From positions 1-16,418 of the forward strand of contig JAAFHI010000012.1 in NCBI GenBank assembly GCA_013298335.1: a stretch of DNA of 16,418 nucleotides, read 5' to 3'. The position numbers were made by a program, and so were the translations under genes. The notes below the pieces were generated by a model. That model was not told where the DNA came from and searched no databases. It worked only from the letters and a program-made list of their open reading frames with translations. Source of the DNA: Actinomycetota bacterium. Lineage in GTDB: Bacteria > Acidobacteriota > Blastocatellia > Chloracidobacteriales > Chloracidobacteriaceae. Shown here in pieces: positions 1 through 7,668 of this stretch (the stretch's first letter is position 1; every line of letters begins with the position of its first letter).

Positions 1-138
1 TTGGACGAACGGGCGGAAGTCGGACTGGGAAACGAAGCCAGCGTCAGGGAAATCGTCAGCAATGAAGCCAGGACGGGTCGAAGATACAAAATGCCGTGGC
101 GAGTGATCCTGATTTTCAATAAGCGAGCGATTCGTTGA
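1..138 (+). CDS. Possible C-terminal end of an upstream gene
   Basis: Frame 1 is open from the window edge to a TGA at 136-138, giving 45 codons that end in VILIFNKRAIR. I do not recognise the protein. An open frame this short can occur by chance, so the only support is its position at the edge and its sharing the strand of the next gene. No terminator hairpin follows. It could equally be non-coding. Confidence 0.2.
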   Translation: MDERAEVGLGNEASVREIVSNEARTGRRYKMPWRVILIFNKRAIR

Positions 139-394
139 GGAAACGATTTGGAAACCGGCTTCATACAGTCAATTCCTTTAGAAAAAAATCAAAGGTCATT
201 TCTGGCGGTGAAAGCCGAACGGGAAACATTCCGGTGCGAATGGCTCGTTCGGATGGCAACCCGTGACGGAAATGGGTCTCAAGAAAATTTAGTTCTTCGG
301 TTGGGTAATCCGGTGAAGCGGGGAAAAGTTCCGGTTCAGGGCAAAATTCGGTAAAGTGGCCATCCACAAACGAATTCGGAACAAATTGCGTGGT

Positions 395-416
395 TGAAGG
401 ATTACCTTCAGGAGAG
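395..416 (+). promoter_or_regulatory. Small stem-loop abutting the sigma-factor ribosome binding site
   Basis: TGAAGG (395-400), loop ATTA, CCTTCA (405-410) form a perfect 6-bp stem. It ends where the Shine-Dalgarno-like AGGAG (410-414) begins, 7 nt before the ATG at 422. A hairpin here could limit ribosome access to the sigma-factor start, but this is inference from position alone. The rest of 139-394 holds no gene or regulatory motif that I recognise. Confidence 0.3.
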
Positions 417-421
417 TCGCA

Positions 422-1009
422 ATGCCGCACGCCGACGAGGCCGACGAGTTTCTGATGAGCCGGTATCAGGCCGGCGATGAAGGCGCGTTTCTGGCACTCT
501 ACGAACGACATAAAACCAATGTCTTTCGCTTCATCTACCGTCGCCTGAACGGCCATCAATCACGGGCCGAGGAACTCACGCAGGATGTTTTCAAGGCCAT
601 CATTGTCGGACGTGCCGCGTGGCAACCGCGTTCGACCTTTAAAAGCTACCTGTACAGCATTGCCTACAATCGGTGCGTGTCTGAAACCACCCGTGGGGAA
701 TACTCCGAAACGAAGAACGACCAGGTTCGAAATGAATTGGTGCGGAGTGAAAAAGCGGCTTCGACTTCTCCCGAACGGATTTTCGAGCAGCGGCAGATGG
801 CGGAAATTGTCCGCGCGGCACTGGCGGAAATACCGACCGAGTATCGCGACCCTTTGATTTTGCGCGAATACCACGGGCTCGAGTACCAGGAGATCGCCGA
901 TGCCCTTGGATTACCGGTCGGGACCGTCAAGTCCCGGCTCGCTCGCGCCAGGGGCCGGTTGGGAGTGCTGTTGGCGCCATTGCTCAACATCCCTACTCCT
1001 TTACGTTGA
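422..1009 (+). CDS. ECF-type RNA polymerase sigma-70 family sigma factor
   Basis: This 195-residue protein has the usual ECF sigma size and the two-domain plan. Region 2 lies at roughly residues 25-90 (ALYERHKTNVFRFI, then EELTQDVFKAI and STFKSYLYSIAYNR) and contacts core polymerase and the -10 element. After a variable linker, region 4 lies at roughly 130-180 (LILREYHGLEYQEIADALG, then PVGTVKSRLARAR), the helix-turn-helix that reads the -35. The ATG at 422 has AGGAG 7 nt upstream. The TGA at 1007-1009 is followed after 14 nt by the likely GTG start of the membrane CHAT gene, so the two are almost certainly co-transcribed. In such pairs the downstream membrane protein commonly controls the sigma factor; here that is inference. 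The ECF subgroup and target promoters cannot be read from this window. Confidence 0.93.
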   Translation: MPHADEADEFLMSRYQAGDEGAFLALYERHKTNVFRFIYRRLNGHQSRAEELTQDVFKAIIVGRAAWQPRSTFKSYLYSIAYNRCVSETTRGEYSETKNDQVRNELVRSEKAASTSPERIFEQRQMAEIVRAALAEIPTEYRDPLILREYHGLEYQEIADALGLPVGTVKSRLARARGRLGVLLAPLLNIPTPLR

Positions 1010-1023
1010 TAAGGAACCGATTT

Positions 1024-4000
1024 GTGAAATCCGATGAATTTGAAAATCAGGCGGATGATCCCGAACAGGCGGCCTTATCGGCATTTTTGCGTCAATGGGA
1101 AACACCCGAACCAAGCCTGCCAGGTGGTGCTGAACTTCTGGCCTCCACCAGACGGACTGAGGAAAAGTCTCAGGCTCCTCGTAGGACTGGTTTTACCGGA
1201 GCCGCAAGGGTATCGGGATGGGCACTCGCCGCCGTTTTCCTTATTGTTGTCATCGGTTTGGGGCTCATCGTCGCCATCGGCTTTCGAAGCCGTCAATCCG
1301 AACCGGTTCAAAGCGTTCGATTGAAAGTTCCATCTTCCGAAGGAACCAAGCCAACTCAAGCTCAGCCACCGACACCAGCCCAATTGAATCCGGCGGCCCA
1401 GCCTCCCCAAATTGAAAAGCCAAAGGTTGCGCGACCGGTCGCGAGAACCAAACCACCGCGAAGGAAGAGCGATTCCTTCCTTGAGCGTGGTGACGGAGGC
1501 GCTTCGCCAACGCCGGACCAACTTTTCCCAAACGAAAAGCTCCCACAACCCAGTGATGCCCCGGCCCAGCTTCGAGCCATCGGCGTTGGGGAATCGGTAA
1601 CCGATACGGTTGGTAATGGAGCGGTCCGTGAATTTGAATTCCCACTGGAGCAGGGAGAGTTCTTCCATCTTGAAGTTGCACAAAATGGGGTCGATGTCGT
1701 CGTTACCGTTCGGGACCCAGAGGGAACGACGATTGCCACCGCTGACAGCCCCTCCGGCCCACAACGGGAAGAATCGGTGATGGCAATTGCCGCCAGGACC
1801 GGACGATACCGGGTAGAAGTCAGGGCCAAACCTCTGGGTGCTTCCGGTGGGAGTTTTACAATCCGGTTGGTTGAGCAGCGGAAGGCCGTGCCTGAGGATG
1901 TTCGCCGGAGTTCAGCGTCCCAGGAATCCAATGCCGCCAATCTGCTTTACCTGCAAGGAAAGGGCGATTCATACCGGATGGCAATTGATACATACCGGAC
2001 GGCGGCGGATCTTTGGCATGGCCTCGGTGACAAAACCCGTGAAGGCGAGGCACTGAACCGGCTCGGTGAATCCCTTTATCTGGTCGGGGAAAAACCAGCC
2101 GCCAGGACGCAATTCCAAATCACCGCCCAGATACGTCACGAAGCGGGAGACCGGCGGGGTGAAGCTGATACGCTGAATAATCTTGCCCTGATTGCCGATG
2201 AAATGGGTGAGGGAAGCGAGAGTCTGACCTTGCAGCGTCAGGCACTGGTACTTCGACGGGCTGTCGGAGACGAACAGGGCGAAGCGGTGTCCCTTACGAA
2301 CCTTGGCGCGTACTACATCAACACGGGGGATCGCTGGAATGCACTTGAATGCCTGGTTCAGGCTCTACCGCTTTGGAGAAAAGCCGGGGATCGGGCAAGG
2401 GAAAGCGCCACCCTGCTCAATTTGGGGAGATTGTACCGAAGCGTCCGGGAATACCCGGCGGCTTTGGACTATTACGAGCAGGCGCTTGACCTGAGCCGGA
2501 GTTTCAATGACCGGCGGTTAATGGCAATTGCCCATTCAAATATTGCCGGTATCGAAGCCGATCAGGGGAACTTCGAAACTGCCCGCGAACGGCTCGAAAC
2601 CAAGGCCCTGCCCCTCCTTCTTGAAACCGGCAATGTGGCCGGTGAAGGACGCGCCCTGATTACTTTGGGAAGTATCTTCCGTGATTTGGGAAACCCTGAA
2701 GAAGCCTTGGTCCAATTCGAACGTGCGAAAGGCATTTTGACCCCACTCAAAGATAAATTCGGATTGGGAGTGGCGATTTTTAACGTTGGAAAGGTCAGGG
2801 CATCCCAAAACAATTCGACTGAAGCCTTTTCATCCTATTCGGAAGCGCTTCGGCTTTTTCAGGAATGCCGTGAATTGAACGCGGAAGCCGATGTCCGATA
2901 TTTCCTGTCCCTCCTTGCGCGACAAAACGGCGATCTGGAAACCTCCCACAAGGAAATCCAGGCTGTTTTGACCATCGTTGAAGACGTCCGTTCGAGAATT
3001 GCCGCCCCCGACCTTGGCACATCCTATTTTGCCTCCGTCAACACCTATTACCGTTTCTGTGTTGACCTTTTGATGGAACTTGATCGGGTACACCCGGAAA
3101 CCGGATATGCCGCCCAGGCGTTTGTCGTGAACGAAAGGGCACGCGCCCGGGCGCTGCTTGATCATTTGCATGAAGTAAAGGCAGAGTCGCCGGGTGGCCT
3201 CCCACCGGCACTTCTCAATGAAGAAAAAATGGCCCGAAAAGAACTGACGACCATTCTTGAAAGGCAGAAAAGGGTCGCCAGGAATGGTGACCTGAAAGGT
3301 GAGTTGAATGAACTCGACCGCCTGGTTCTGGCGGCGGCGGAACGTCTCCGAGTCTTTGAAGCCAGAAAAAGGGAAGCCAATCCCCGGTTTTCCGCCCTTA
3401 TTCCATCGTCAGTCCTTGAGGTCGGCGAGCTTCAAGCCAGGCTCCCAGAAAATGCCGTGATCCTTGAGTTCTTTTTGGGTGATCGACAATCATTTTTGTG
3501 GACCATCGAACGAGGTGGTATTTCGGTCCATTCGCTCCCAGCCAAGGATGAAATCAATCTCATTGCCCGGCGTACCTTCGAAAATCTCACGGCAAGAAGT
3601 TCTCGCATCCAGAATGAAACCCCTCTGGCTCGGGCCAATCGGGTGGAACTGGCCGACGCCGATTATTGGGTACAGTCGCGGAAATTGAGCCGTATCCTGC
3701 TTTCTCCGGTTGCGCCTCTTCTCGCTGGCAAACGGTTCTACATTGTGGCCGACGGTTATCTCCAGCTCATTCCTTTCAACGCGCTTCCTGATCCCAACGC
3801 CAGGGATTTTGAGACTGTTGCCCCAACGCCAATAGTCGAGGCACATGAAGTAGTCCTTTTGCCGTCGGCTTCCGCACTGTTGTTCCAGAGAGGATTCCAG
3901 TCCGATGTGCGGTCACCTTCGAATTCCATAGCCGTCTTTGCCGATCCGGTGTTTTCCCCGCGTGATTCAAGAGTCACAAACCGGAAGGGGAGGGCGACCA

Positions 4001-4647
4001 AAGCAATCGGGAATGATCGATCAGGAGAGCCATCTTCTCCGCGACCTCCTCTGGGATTGGAAAACTCCTTGCCACGATTGCCACAATCCAGAACCGAGGC
4101 CCTAGAAATTCGGGATATTGCTGGAGCGCAAAACGTTCGGCTTTTCCTGGACTTCAACGCGAATCTCGAAAACCTCCGAACTCCTGAAACGCTCCGGAGC
4201 CAAGTTCTTCTTTTTGCAACGCACGCAAACGTCAACGTTTCACATCCGGAACGTTCCCTGCTGGCGCTTTCAAATTTAGACGCCAGGGGCCAGCCGGTAC
4301 CGGGATACCTTTTCGCAAATGAAATTCTCAGCCTCAGGATTTCATCTGACCTGGTCATCCTTAGCGCTTGTGAAACTGCCCTCGGGCCAGAGGTTCCCGG
4401 TGAAGGGTTGATGAGCTTGATGCGGTGCTTCCTTTTTGCCGGGGCTACTGAAGTTGTCGCAAGCCAATGGAATGTCAACGACGCTTCCACTGCCAGCCTT
4501 ACCGCTGCTTTTATGAAGAATTCGCTGGTTTTGAAAAAAACAGTCCCCGCGTCGCTCAGGGAATCCCAAAGGATTGCAAGACAGATACCGGGGCGACAGA
4601 GTCCATATTGGTGGGCCGGGTTTCAATGTTCCGGAATTGGGCAGTAA
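1024..4647 (+). CDS. Membrane-anchored PPC-TPR-CHAT (caspase-like) protein
   Basis: This large protein (1207 residues from GTG 1024) has one predicted membrane span. Order from the N terminus: about 60 cytoplasmic residues including SAFLRQWETPEPSLPGG; a transmembrane helix at about 63-88 (ALAAVFLIVVIGLGLIVAIG); a Pro/Lys-rich linker; a PPC-like beta-sandwich at about 183-285; about nine roughly 40-residue TPR units at about 303-660; a helical linker; and a CHAT domain at about 800-1207. The CHAT catalytic pair is present: His1067 in FATHAN and Cys1116 in ILSACETALG, with the family hallmark WNVND after it. CHAT domains are caspase/separase-like proteases, and TPRs usually bind the partner or substrate. 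The topology puts TPR and CHAT in the periplasm. GTG 1024 is preferred because AAGGA (1011-1015) precedes it; TTG 1006, overlapping the sigma stop, is an alternative without a ribosome site. No frame break is seen. Substrate unknown. Confidence 0.9.
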   Translation: MKSDEFENQADDPEQAALSAFLRQWETPEPSLPGGAELLASTRRTEEKSQAPRRTGFTGAARVSGWALAAVFLIVVIGLGLIVAIGFRSRQSEPVQSVRLKVPSSEGTKPTQAQPPTPAQLNPAAQPPQIEKPKVARPVARTKPPRRKSDSFLERGDGGASPTPDQLFPNEKLPQPSDAPAQLRAIGVGESVTDTVGNGAVREFEFPLEQGEFFHLEVAQNGVDVVVTVRDPEGTTIATADSPSGPQREESVMAIAARTGRYRVEVRAKPLGASGGSFTIRLVEQRKAVPEDVRRSSASQESNAANLLYLQGKGDSYRMAIDTYRTAADLWHGLGDKTREGEALNRLGESLYLVGEKPAARTQFQITAQIRHEAGDRRGEADTLNNLALIADEMGEGSESLTLQRQALVLRRAVGDEQGEAVSLTNLGAYYINTGDRWNALECLVQALPLWRKAGDRARESATLLNLGRLYRSVREYPAALDYYEQALDLSRSFNDRRLMAIAHSNIAGIEADQGNFETARERLETKALPLLLETGNVAGEGRALITLGSIFRDLGNPEEALVQFERAKGILTPLKDKFGLGVAIFNVGKVRASQNNSTEAFSSYSEALRLFQECRELNAEADVRYFLSLLARQNGDLETSHKEIQAVLTIVEDVRSRIAAPDLGTSYFASVNTYYRFCVDLLMELDRVHPETGYAAQAFVVNERARARALLDHLHEVKAESPGGLPPALLNEEKMARKELTTILERQKRVARNGDLKGELNELDRLVLAAAERLRVFEARKREANPRFSALIPSSVLEVGELQARLPENAVILEFFLGDRQSFLWTIERGGISVHSLPAKDEINLIARRTFENLTARSSRIQNETPLARANRVELADADYWVQSRKLSRILLSPVAPLLAGKRFYIVADGYLQLIPFNALPDPNARDFETVAPTPIVEAHEVVLLPSASALLFQRGFQSDVRSPSNSIAVFADPVFSPRDSRVTNRKGRATKAIGNDRSGEPSSPRPPLGLENSLPRLPQSRTEALEIRDIAGAQNVRLFLDFNANLENLRTPETLRSQVLLFATHANVNVSHPERSLLALSNLDARGQPVPGYLFANEILSLRISSDLVILSACETALGPEVPGEGLMSLMRCFLFAGATEVVASQWNVNDASTASLTAAFMKNSLVLKKTVPASLRESQRIARQIPGRQSPYWWAGFQCSGIGQ

Positions 4648-4670
4648 TCGACCATTGGCCCACAAAGTGG

Positions 4671-4828
4671 GATTATATTGAGCTCGACATAGTCGTCATT
4701 AATGGGCCAAAAGTCTTGAGGTGTTCGGGAACAAACGCGGCGGGCATTTGCGGTCGGCGGTCGGCATGGCCGAGTTGCCCTTCGGCGTACCCGTTGAAAT
4801 CGAAGCTGAAGCCGAGATCAACGTTTGA
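4671..4828 (+). pseudogene. Decayed C-terminal fragment of a RidA (YjgF/YER057c/UK114) family gene
   Basis: Frame 3 reads IELDIVVINGPKVL up to about 4718. Frame 2 then continues as LEVFGNKRGG, then HLRSAVGMAELPFGVPVEIE and AEAEINV, to a TGA at 4826-4828. This matches the C-terminal half of RidA proteins, whose usual wording is VVNGASDL.VEVFGE..RHARSAVGVAELPLG.PVEIEA. The frame change near GTCTTGAGG (4713-4721) fits loss of one base. The N-terminal half is absent: the preceding sequence is the end of the CHAT gene. RidA proteins deaminate reactive enamine/imine intermediates; this fragment cannot make a functional one. Family assignment is from remembered consensus, not a search. Confidence 0.65.
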
Positions 4829-5039
4829 GTTCAGTCTGGGGAGTCAAATATTCAGTTTCGGAGAAACAGCCATATTCATCTTGTGCAGTTGGGCTAGGGA
4901 ATTCACACTCCGGTCTGATGGTTGTCTTCGGGTCTCTCTGTAAGGCTTGCTAAAATGTGAGTTTGGACAAGGTGTTTTGAGATGTAAGCCGCCAACGAAT
5001 CAAAAAATGGCTTGAATTCAGGTTATTTTTTGACGGATT
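4829..5039. other. Intergenic stretch, nothing recognised
   Basis: No supportable gene, RNA or terminator was seen here. The only structure is an imperfectly placed inverted repeat, TCAAAAAA (5000-5007) and TTTTTTGA (5026-5033), just outside the transposon left end. In one frame the sequence around 4985-5020 reads VSRQRIKKWLEF, vaguely helix-turn-helix-like, too little to call. Confidence 0.4.
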
Positions 5040-5064
5040 TGTCATTACAACCATAAATTGGCAG
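5040..5064 (+). repeat. Left terminal inverted repeat of the Tn7-like element
   Basis: The sequence starts TGTCATTACAACCATAAA and continues TTGGCAG. It equals the inward-read right end at 24 of 25 positions, the single difference being T at 5058 against G. Confidence 0.85.
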
Positions 5065-5088
5065 TTAGTGCCATTTTATGGTTGTAAT
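5044..5088. repeat. Palindrome formed by two head-to-head end motifs
   Basis: ATTACAACCATAAATTGGCA (5044-5063) and TGCCATTTTATGGTTGTAAT (5069-5088) are complementary at 19 of 20 positions around the 5-base spacer GTTAG. The second arm includes the GGTTGTAAT portion otherwise found only at the very terminus of the right end, so it is a copy of a transposon tip in the opposite orientation. It lacks the final GACA (the sequence continues TGCT), so it is probably not a working end. Confidence 0.8.
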
Positions 5089-5104
5089 TGCTTGAGCCAC
5101 AGGC

Positions 5105-5279
5105 CAAATCCCGTGATCAATCCGAAAAGTGGCTTGAAAAGGCTTCAACGAGTGGCCGCCATTCCCCCAGTACCGCCGTCAATGGGCACGAAACGGCTGG
5201 AACTAGACGATTTCTGATGGTTGGCAGGAAACAAGAAGATCAACGGTGGACCTGGTACTCAAGGTATCCCGGTGGTTGA
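5105..5279 (+). pseudogene. Decayed IS1-family transposase fragment
   Basis: Read across several frames, the stretch gives SRDQSEKWLEKAS, then RVAAIPPVPPSM, then KRLELDDF-stop-W, then VGRKQEDQRWTWYSR. This follows the order of IS1-family transposases (TV.RWLKKKA, LPPL..TLLPA, LELDELWSFVG, KK..RW.W.AL), including the first catalytic Asp of the LELDE motif. At least two frame changes and an in-frame TGA at 5215-5217 show it is dead. No IS ends are identifiable. The call rests on remembered family consensus and could be wrong. From 5280 to 5337 I see only A+T-rich spacer. Confidence 0.42.
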
Positions 5280-5337
5280 GGCGTAGAAACTTTTATTAAT
5301 TTCCAAGGAATCGATAGCCATGAAAATTTTTTTGGCT

Positions 5338-5778
5338 TTACAAAAAATACTTTTTCCATTTTCCAAGCCAAGCTTTTCTGGAATCAACTAGCCATTTACT
5401 TTCCTTGTATAGAACAACAAATTCAAATTTTGCCACCGGAGTTTTTACCGTAAACAGAATTTTTTTCTTATTGCTAATCTTTACATCAAGAAGCTCAACT
5501 TCATCAGACGAGAACTCGCTTGGGATTCTATAATTTTGAGCGTGCTGACGCCCAAATTTTCTCTCTCTATTTGTACAAAACTCATTGAATATTGAATCTA
5601 ACTCAGCTTTCTTAACTTCTGAAACTAAAACCCTCTGTGTGTATTTTTCTTCTTCCGAGAGATCCATAAACAACGGATCTATTTTGGCAAAATCAACTTC
5701 CCAGCTATACATTGCGCGAAAAAAATCATAAAGGCGTTCTTTTGCTTTTTTAGTAAATATTTCATCACTTGTAGACAT
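5338..5778 (-). CDS. NTF2-fold immunity-like protein (Imm-NTF2 type)
   Basis: This small soluble protein of 146 residues has no signal peptide or membrane span. An N-terminal helical stretch (LYDFFRAMYSWEVDF) is followed by ELDSIFNEFCTNRERKFGR, then by strand-rich sequence ending KFEFVVLYKESKWLVDSR. This helix-then-curved-sheet layout, with the FF..M..WE and I...F.T.RERK.GR wording, resembles NTF2-fold immunity proteins that neutralise polymorphic toxins; the resemblance is from memory. The ATG at 5778 has an AAAGGA-type ribosome site (5789-5794) 10 nt away. It lies 36 bp downstream of the DUF4303-like gene on the same strand, so the two probably form an operon. The region is A+T-rich compared with the tns genes, suggesting transfer. 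No toxin gene is adjacent, so it may be an orphan immunity gene or have another role. Confidence 0.55.
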   Translation of the reverse strand: MSTSDEIFTKKAKERLYDFFRAMYSWEVDFAKIDPLFMDLSEEEKYTQRVLVSEVKKAELDSIFNEFCTNRERKFGRQHAQNYRIPSEFSSDEVELLDVKISNKKKILFTVKTPVAKFEFVVLYKESKWLVDSRKAWLGKWKKYFL

Positions 5779-5814
5779 AATTACTACGTCCTTTTTTTAT
5801 TGAGTTGCGGATTT

Positions 5815-6354
5815 TCACTCAACCTCTGAAGCTTCTTGGAGCCAGTCAACAATAGCTTCAGGTGGATTTAACCTTATTGCCCTTTCAGTATTTGTATAAT
5901 CGGGAGGCATTACCTCAGCATTGATTACAATCCTATTTCGTAAATTATTTTCCCCAAAAAGACCTTCTAAGTCTAATTCTTTCAAGGCTGTTTCCATAGA
6001 ATTTAAGCGCAAGTTAAATTCTTTTTCTCGGTCCTCCAAAGAAAGGTATCTAATATCGGGCCGGCGAAGAAACAGTTGTTCTACCTCCAAAAATAATTCT
6101 TGACCAAAAAGATAGTATGGAGAATCAGCATAAGACCATTTGAAGTATTTTTTTTCTTTTAGATTTTTCGCAGTTTTCTCGAGTGCTTCAATTGACCAAG
6201 CAGAAAGAACAGGGGCCGTAGCATCACCAGAAGTGTTTAAACAAAAGTAGTAATAGTTTCCTGGATGAGATTGAATAAGCTTTTTGTAAGCAGCCCGTGT
6301 TGCCGACTTGATTTCTCTTACAAGGTCTTCTTCAGTTGGAATCTTAAAGTTCAT
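5815..6354 (-). CDS. DUF4303-like protein, transposon cargo
   Basis: A soluble protein of 179 residues, inside the usual DUF4303 size range. It shows the family's order: N-terminal helix (LVREIKSATRAAYKKLI); a strand reading YYYFCLNTSG; an aromatic central motif YFKWSYADSPYYLFG; helix FLEVEQLFL; a helix METALKELDLEGLFG; and a C-terminal strand then RLNPPEAIVDWLQEA. Family members have no established activity; many lie among polymorphic-toxin immunity genes, which would suit its NTF2-fold neighbour. It starts 60 bp after the tnsC stop, and no clear Shine-Dalgarno precedes ATG 6354, so it may be translated from the tns transcript or weakly by itself. Strong A+T bias sets it apart from tnsC. The immunity role is inference. 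Confidence 0.6.
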   Translation of the reverse strand: MNFKIPTEEDLVREIKSATRAAYKKLIQSHPGNYYYFCLNTSGDATAPVLSAWSIEALEKTAKNLKEKKYFKWSYADSPYYLFGQELFLEVEQLFLRRPDIRYLSLEDREKEFNLRLNSMETALKELDLEGLFGENNLRNRIVINAEVMPPDYTNTERAIRLNPPEAIVDWLQEASEVE

Positions 6355-6414
6355 AACTTTGATTGTAAGGACGAATGTGAGTCATCAAGTTCATCACTTA
6401 ATCGGTCAGAGAGC

Positions 6415-7668
6415 CTATTCCTGATTCCCGATGGGATCACGGGTGGGCTTTCGTTTGCCGATTGGTCCAGGGAGTTTTGGCCTGGCTTTGACCGTCTGAT
6501 TAGTTTTCGCGTTTGGGGTGGTTGCCCCACCCGGTGTCCAGCCAGAATCCTTTTCTTTGCTGCCATTCCATTTCTGAGGATTTGACGCGGAGGAGACCGG
6601 CGGTGGGGAATCGCCTGATTCGGTAGGCGGGAGGGAGACGCCGAGTAACCGGTACAACTGCTCGGAAGTGACCGATTCGGTCTCCCACTTCATCTCCCCC
6701 GCGATGGATTCAGCGCCGATCCGATGGGCTTTGCTGGCGCTGGGGGCTTCGTCCCTGAGAATCGCCGCCGTCAGATTCCCGTCATTGAAAAGCCAGGCCG
6801 ACCGCAGCGCGCGCGTCAGCCAGTCCTTCAGAATGCCGACGCATCCAGCCGAGTGGACGTACAGAAAATCCGAGTGCTCAAGCAGGTTGAAATCCGACCT
6901 CAGGGGAAGGTGTTTCATGAAGGTCAGGATGACGTTCAAAAAAGACCTGACCTCGACCGGTTGCCGACCGTACCGCTTGAAGTGAATATCGACGCTTCGG
7001 CGAGAGAGTTGGGCGCTGAGGTCTCGGCAGGCCAGCAAATCGTAGGTCCCGAAAAGAACCATCGTCGTCTGGGCAAGATTGGCGAAGGACTTCAGAACGT
7101 CCATGTGATCCAGCAGTCGGCGAAGGGAGTAGGTATGGCTGAGGTGCTGGGTTTCGTCGATAAAGAACGCCTTGGGTCGATGTTCGAGAAACCAGTCCAG
7201 AAGCTGATCCCGAAAATGGAACTCCTGATGCGCTCGCTTCACGAAGATGGCCTGCTGGTTCGGCGTGAGCGGGTTCGCCGTCATCCCTTTCGGCGGCGGG
7301 CCAAGCGCGGACTTCAAGGCGGTGCGAAAGAAATCGCCCCATTTGAAGTGATTTCCTTCGCAAGCAGGGACCTCCGCCGAAAGGAAGGGCGGCGAACCGC
7401 TTTTTCCGTTCAACTTGACGGCTTCACGAACAAGTCGCCGCTCCAGGGAGTGCCTCAGGGTGGTTTTGCCGACACCGGTCGGGCCGATGACGAAGTAGAG
7501 CGTCCCGTTCCCGGAAGCGTTGATCCCGTTCCAGACTTCCTTGTCCACGGCGTTCAGGTTCGCGTGCGTGACGAGAAATTCCTGAAAGTAGGCGATTTTC
7601 TCGTCCGTCGTACCCTCCAGAATTTGCGTCTGAAAAGCTTTTCGGCGCAAAGCGGCGACCTGGCTCAT
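6415..7668 (-). CDS. tnsC: TnsC/TniB-like AAA+ transposition regulator ATPase
   Basis: This 417-residue ATPase would connect target choice to the TnsAB transposase. Walker A is GPTGVGKTT (about 62-70), Walker B is AFFIDETQHL (about 167-176), and the sensor-1-like strand reads MVLFGTYDL. These are the landmarks of the TnsC/TniB/MuB-related AAA+ group; members assemble on target DNA with ATP and recruit the transposase. The ATG overlaps the tnsAB stop (ATGA at 7665-7668) and has GGGAG upstream, so translation is coupled. The last 80 or so residues (from about 335) are Pro/Ser/Lys-rich, probably disordered and basic, and may be the contact with transposase or DNA. Partners elsewhere in the genome would be needed if a TniQ-type selector is required, since none is encoded in the element. 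Confidence 0.88.
   Translation of the reverse strand: MSQVAALRRKAFQTQILEGTTDEKIAYFQEFLVTHANLNAVDKEVWNGINASGNGTLYFVIGPTGVGKTTLRHSLERRLVREAVKLNGKSGSPPFLSAEVPACEGNHFKWGDFFRTALKSALGPPPKGMTANPLTPNQQAIFVKRAHQEFHFRDQLLDWFLEHRPKAFFIDETQHLSHTYSLRRLLDHMDVLKSFANLAQTTMVLFGTYDLLACRDLSAQLSRRSVDIHFKRYGRQPVEVRSFLNVILTFMKHLPLRSDFNLLEHSDFLYVHSAGCVGILKDWLTRALRSAWLFNDGNLTAAILRDEAPSASKAHRIGAESIAGEMKWETESVTSEQLYRLLGVSLPPTESGDSPPPVSSASNPQKWNGSKEKDSGWTPGGATTPNAKTNQTVKARPKLPGPIGKRKPTRDPIGNQE

Noticed and set aside
4648..4680. Terminator after the CHAT gene (CCCAC AAA GTGGG)
   Set aside because: The stem is only 5 bp and no T run follows.
4467..4943. 158-codon + strand frame overlapping the end of the CHAT gene
   Set aside because: It starts out of frame within the CHAT coding region. 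Only a short part of it (IELDIVVINGPKVL) is meaningful, and that is better explained as a RidA remnant.
5000..5033. Inverted repeat TCAAAAAA / TTTTTTGA beside the transposon end
   Set aside because: A short A/T run pair with an 18-base spacer is likely by chance in this composition.
5040..5092. A 52-bp miniature element made of the two head-to-head tips
   Set aside because: The inner tip lacks the terminal GACA (it continues TGCT) and there is no matching flank duplication, so it is not a credible independent element.
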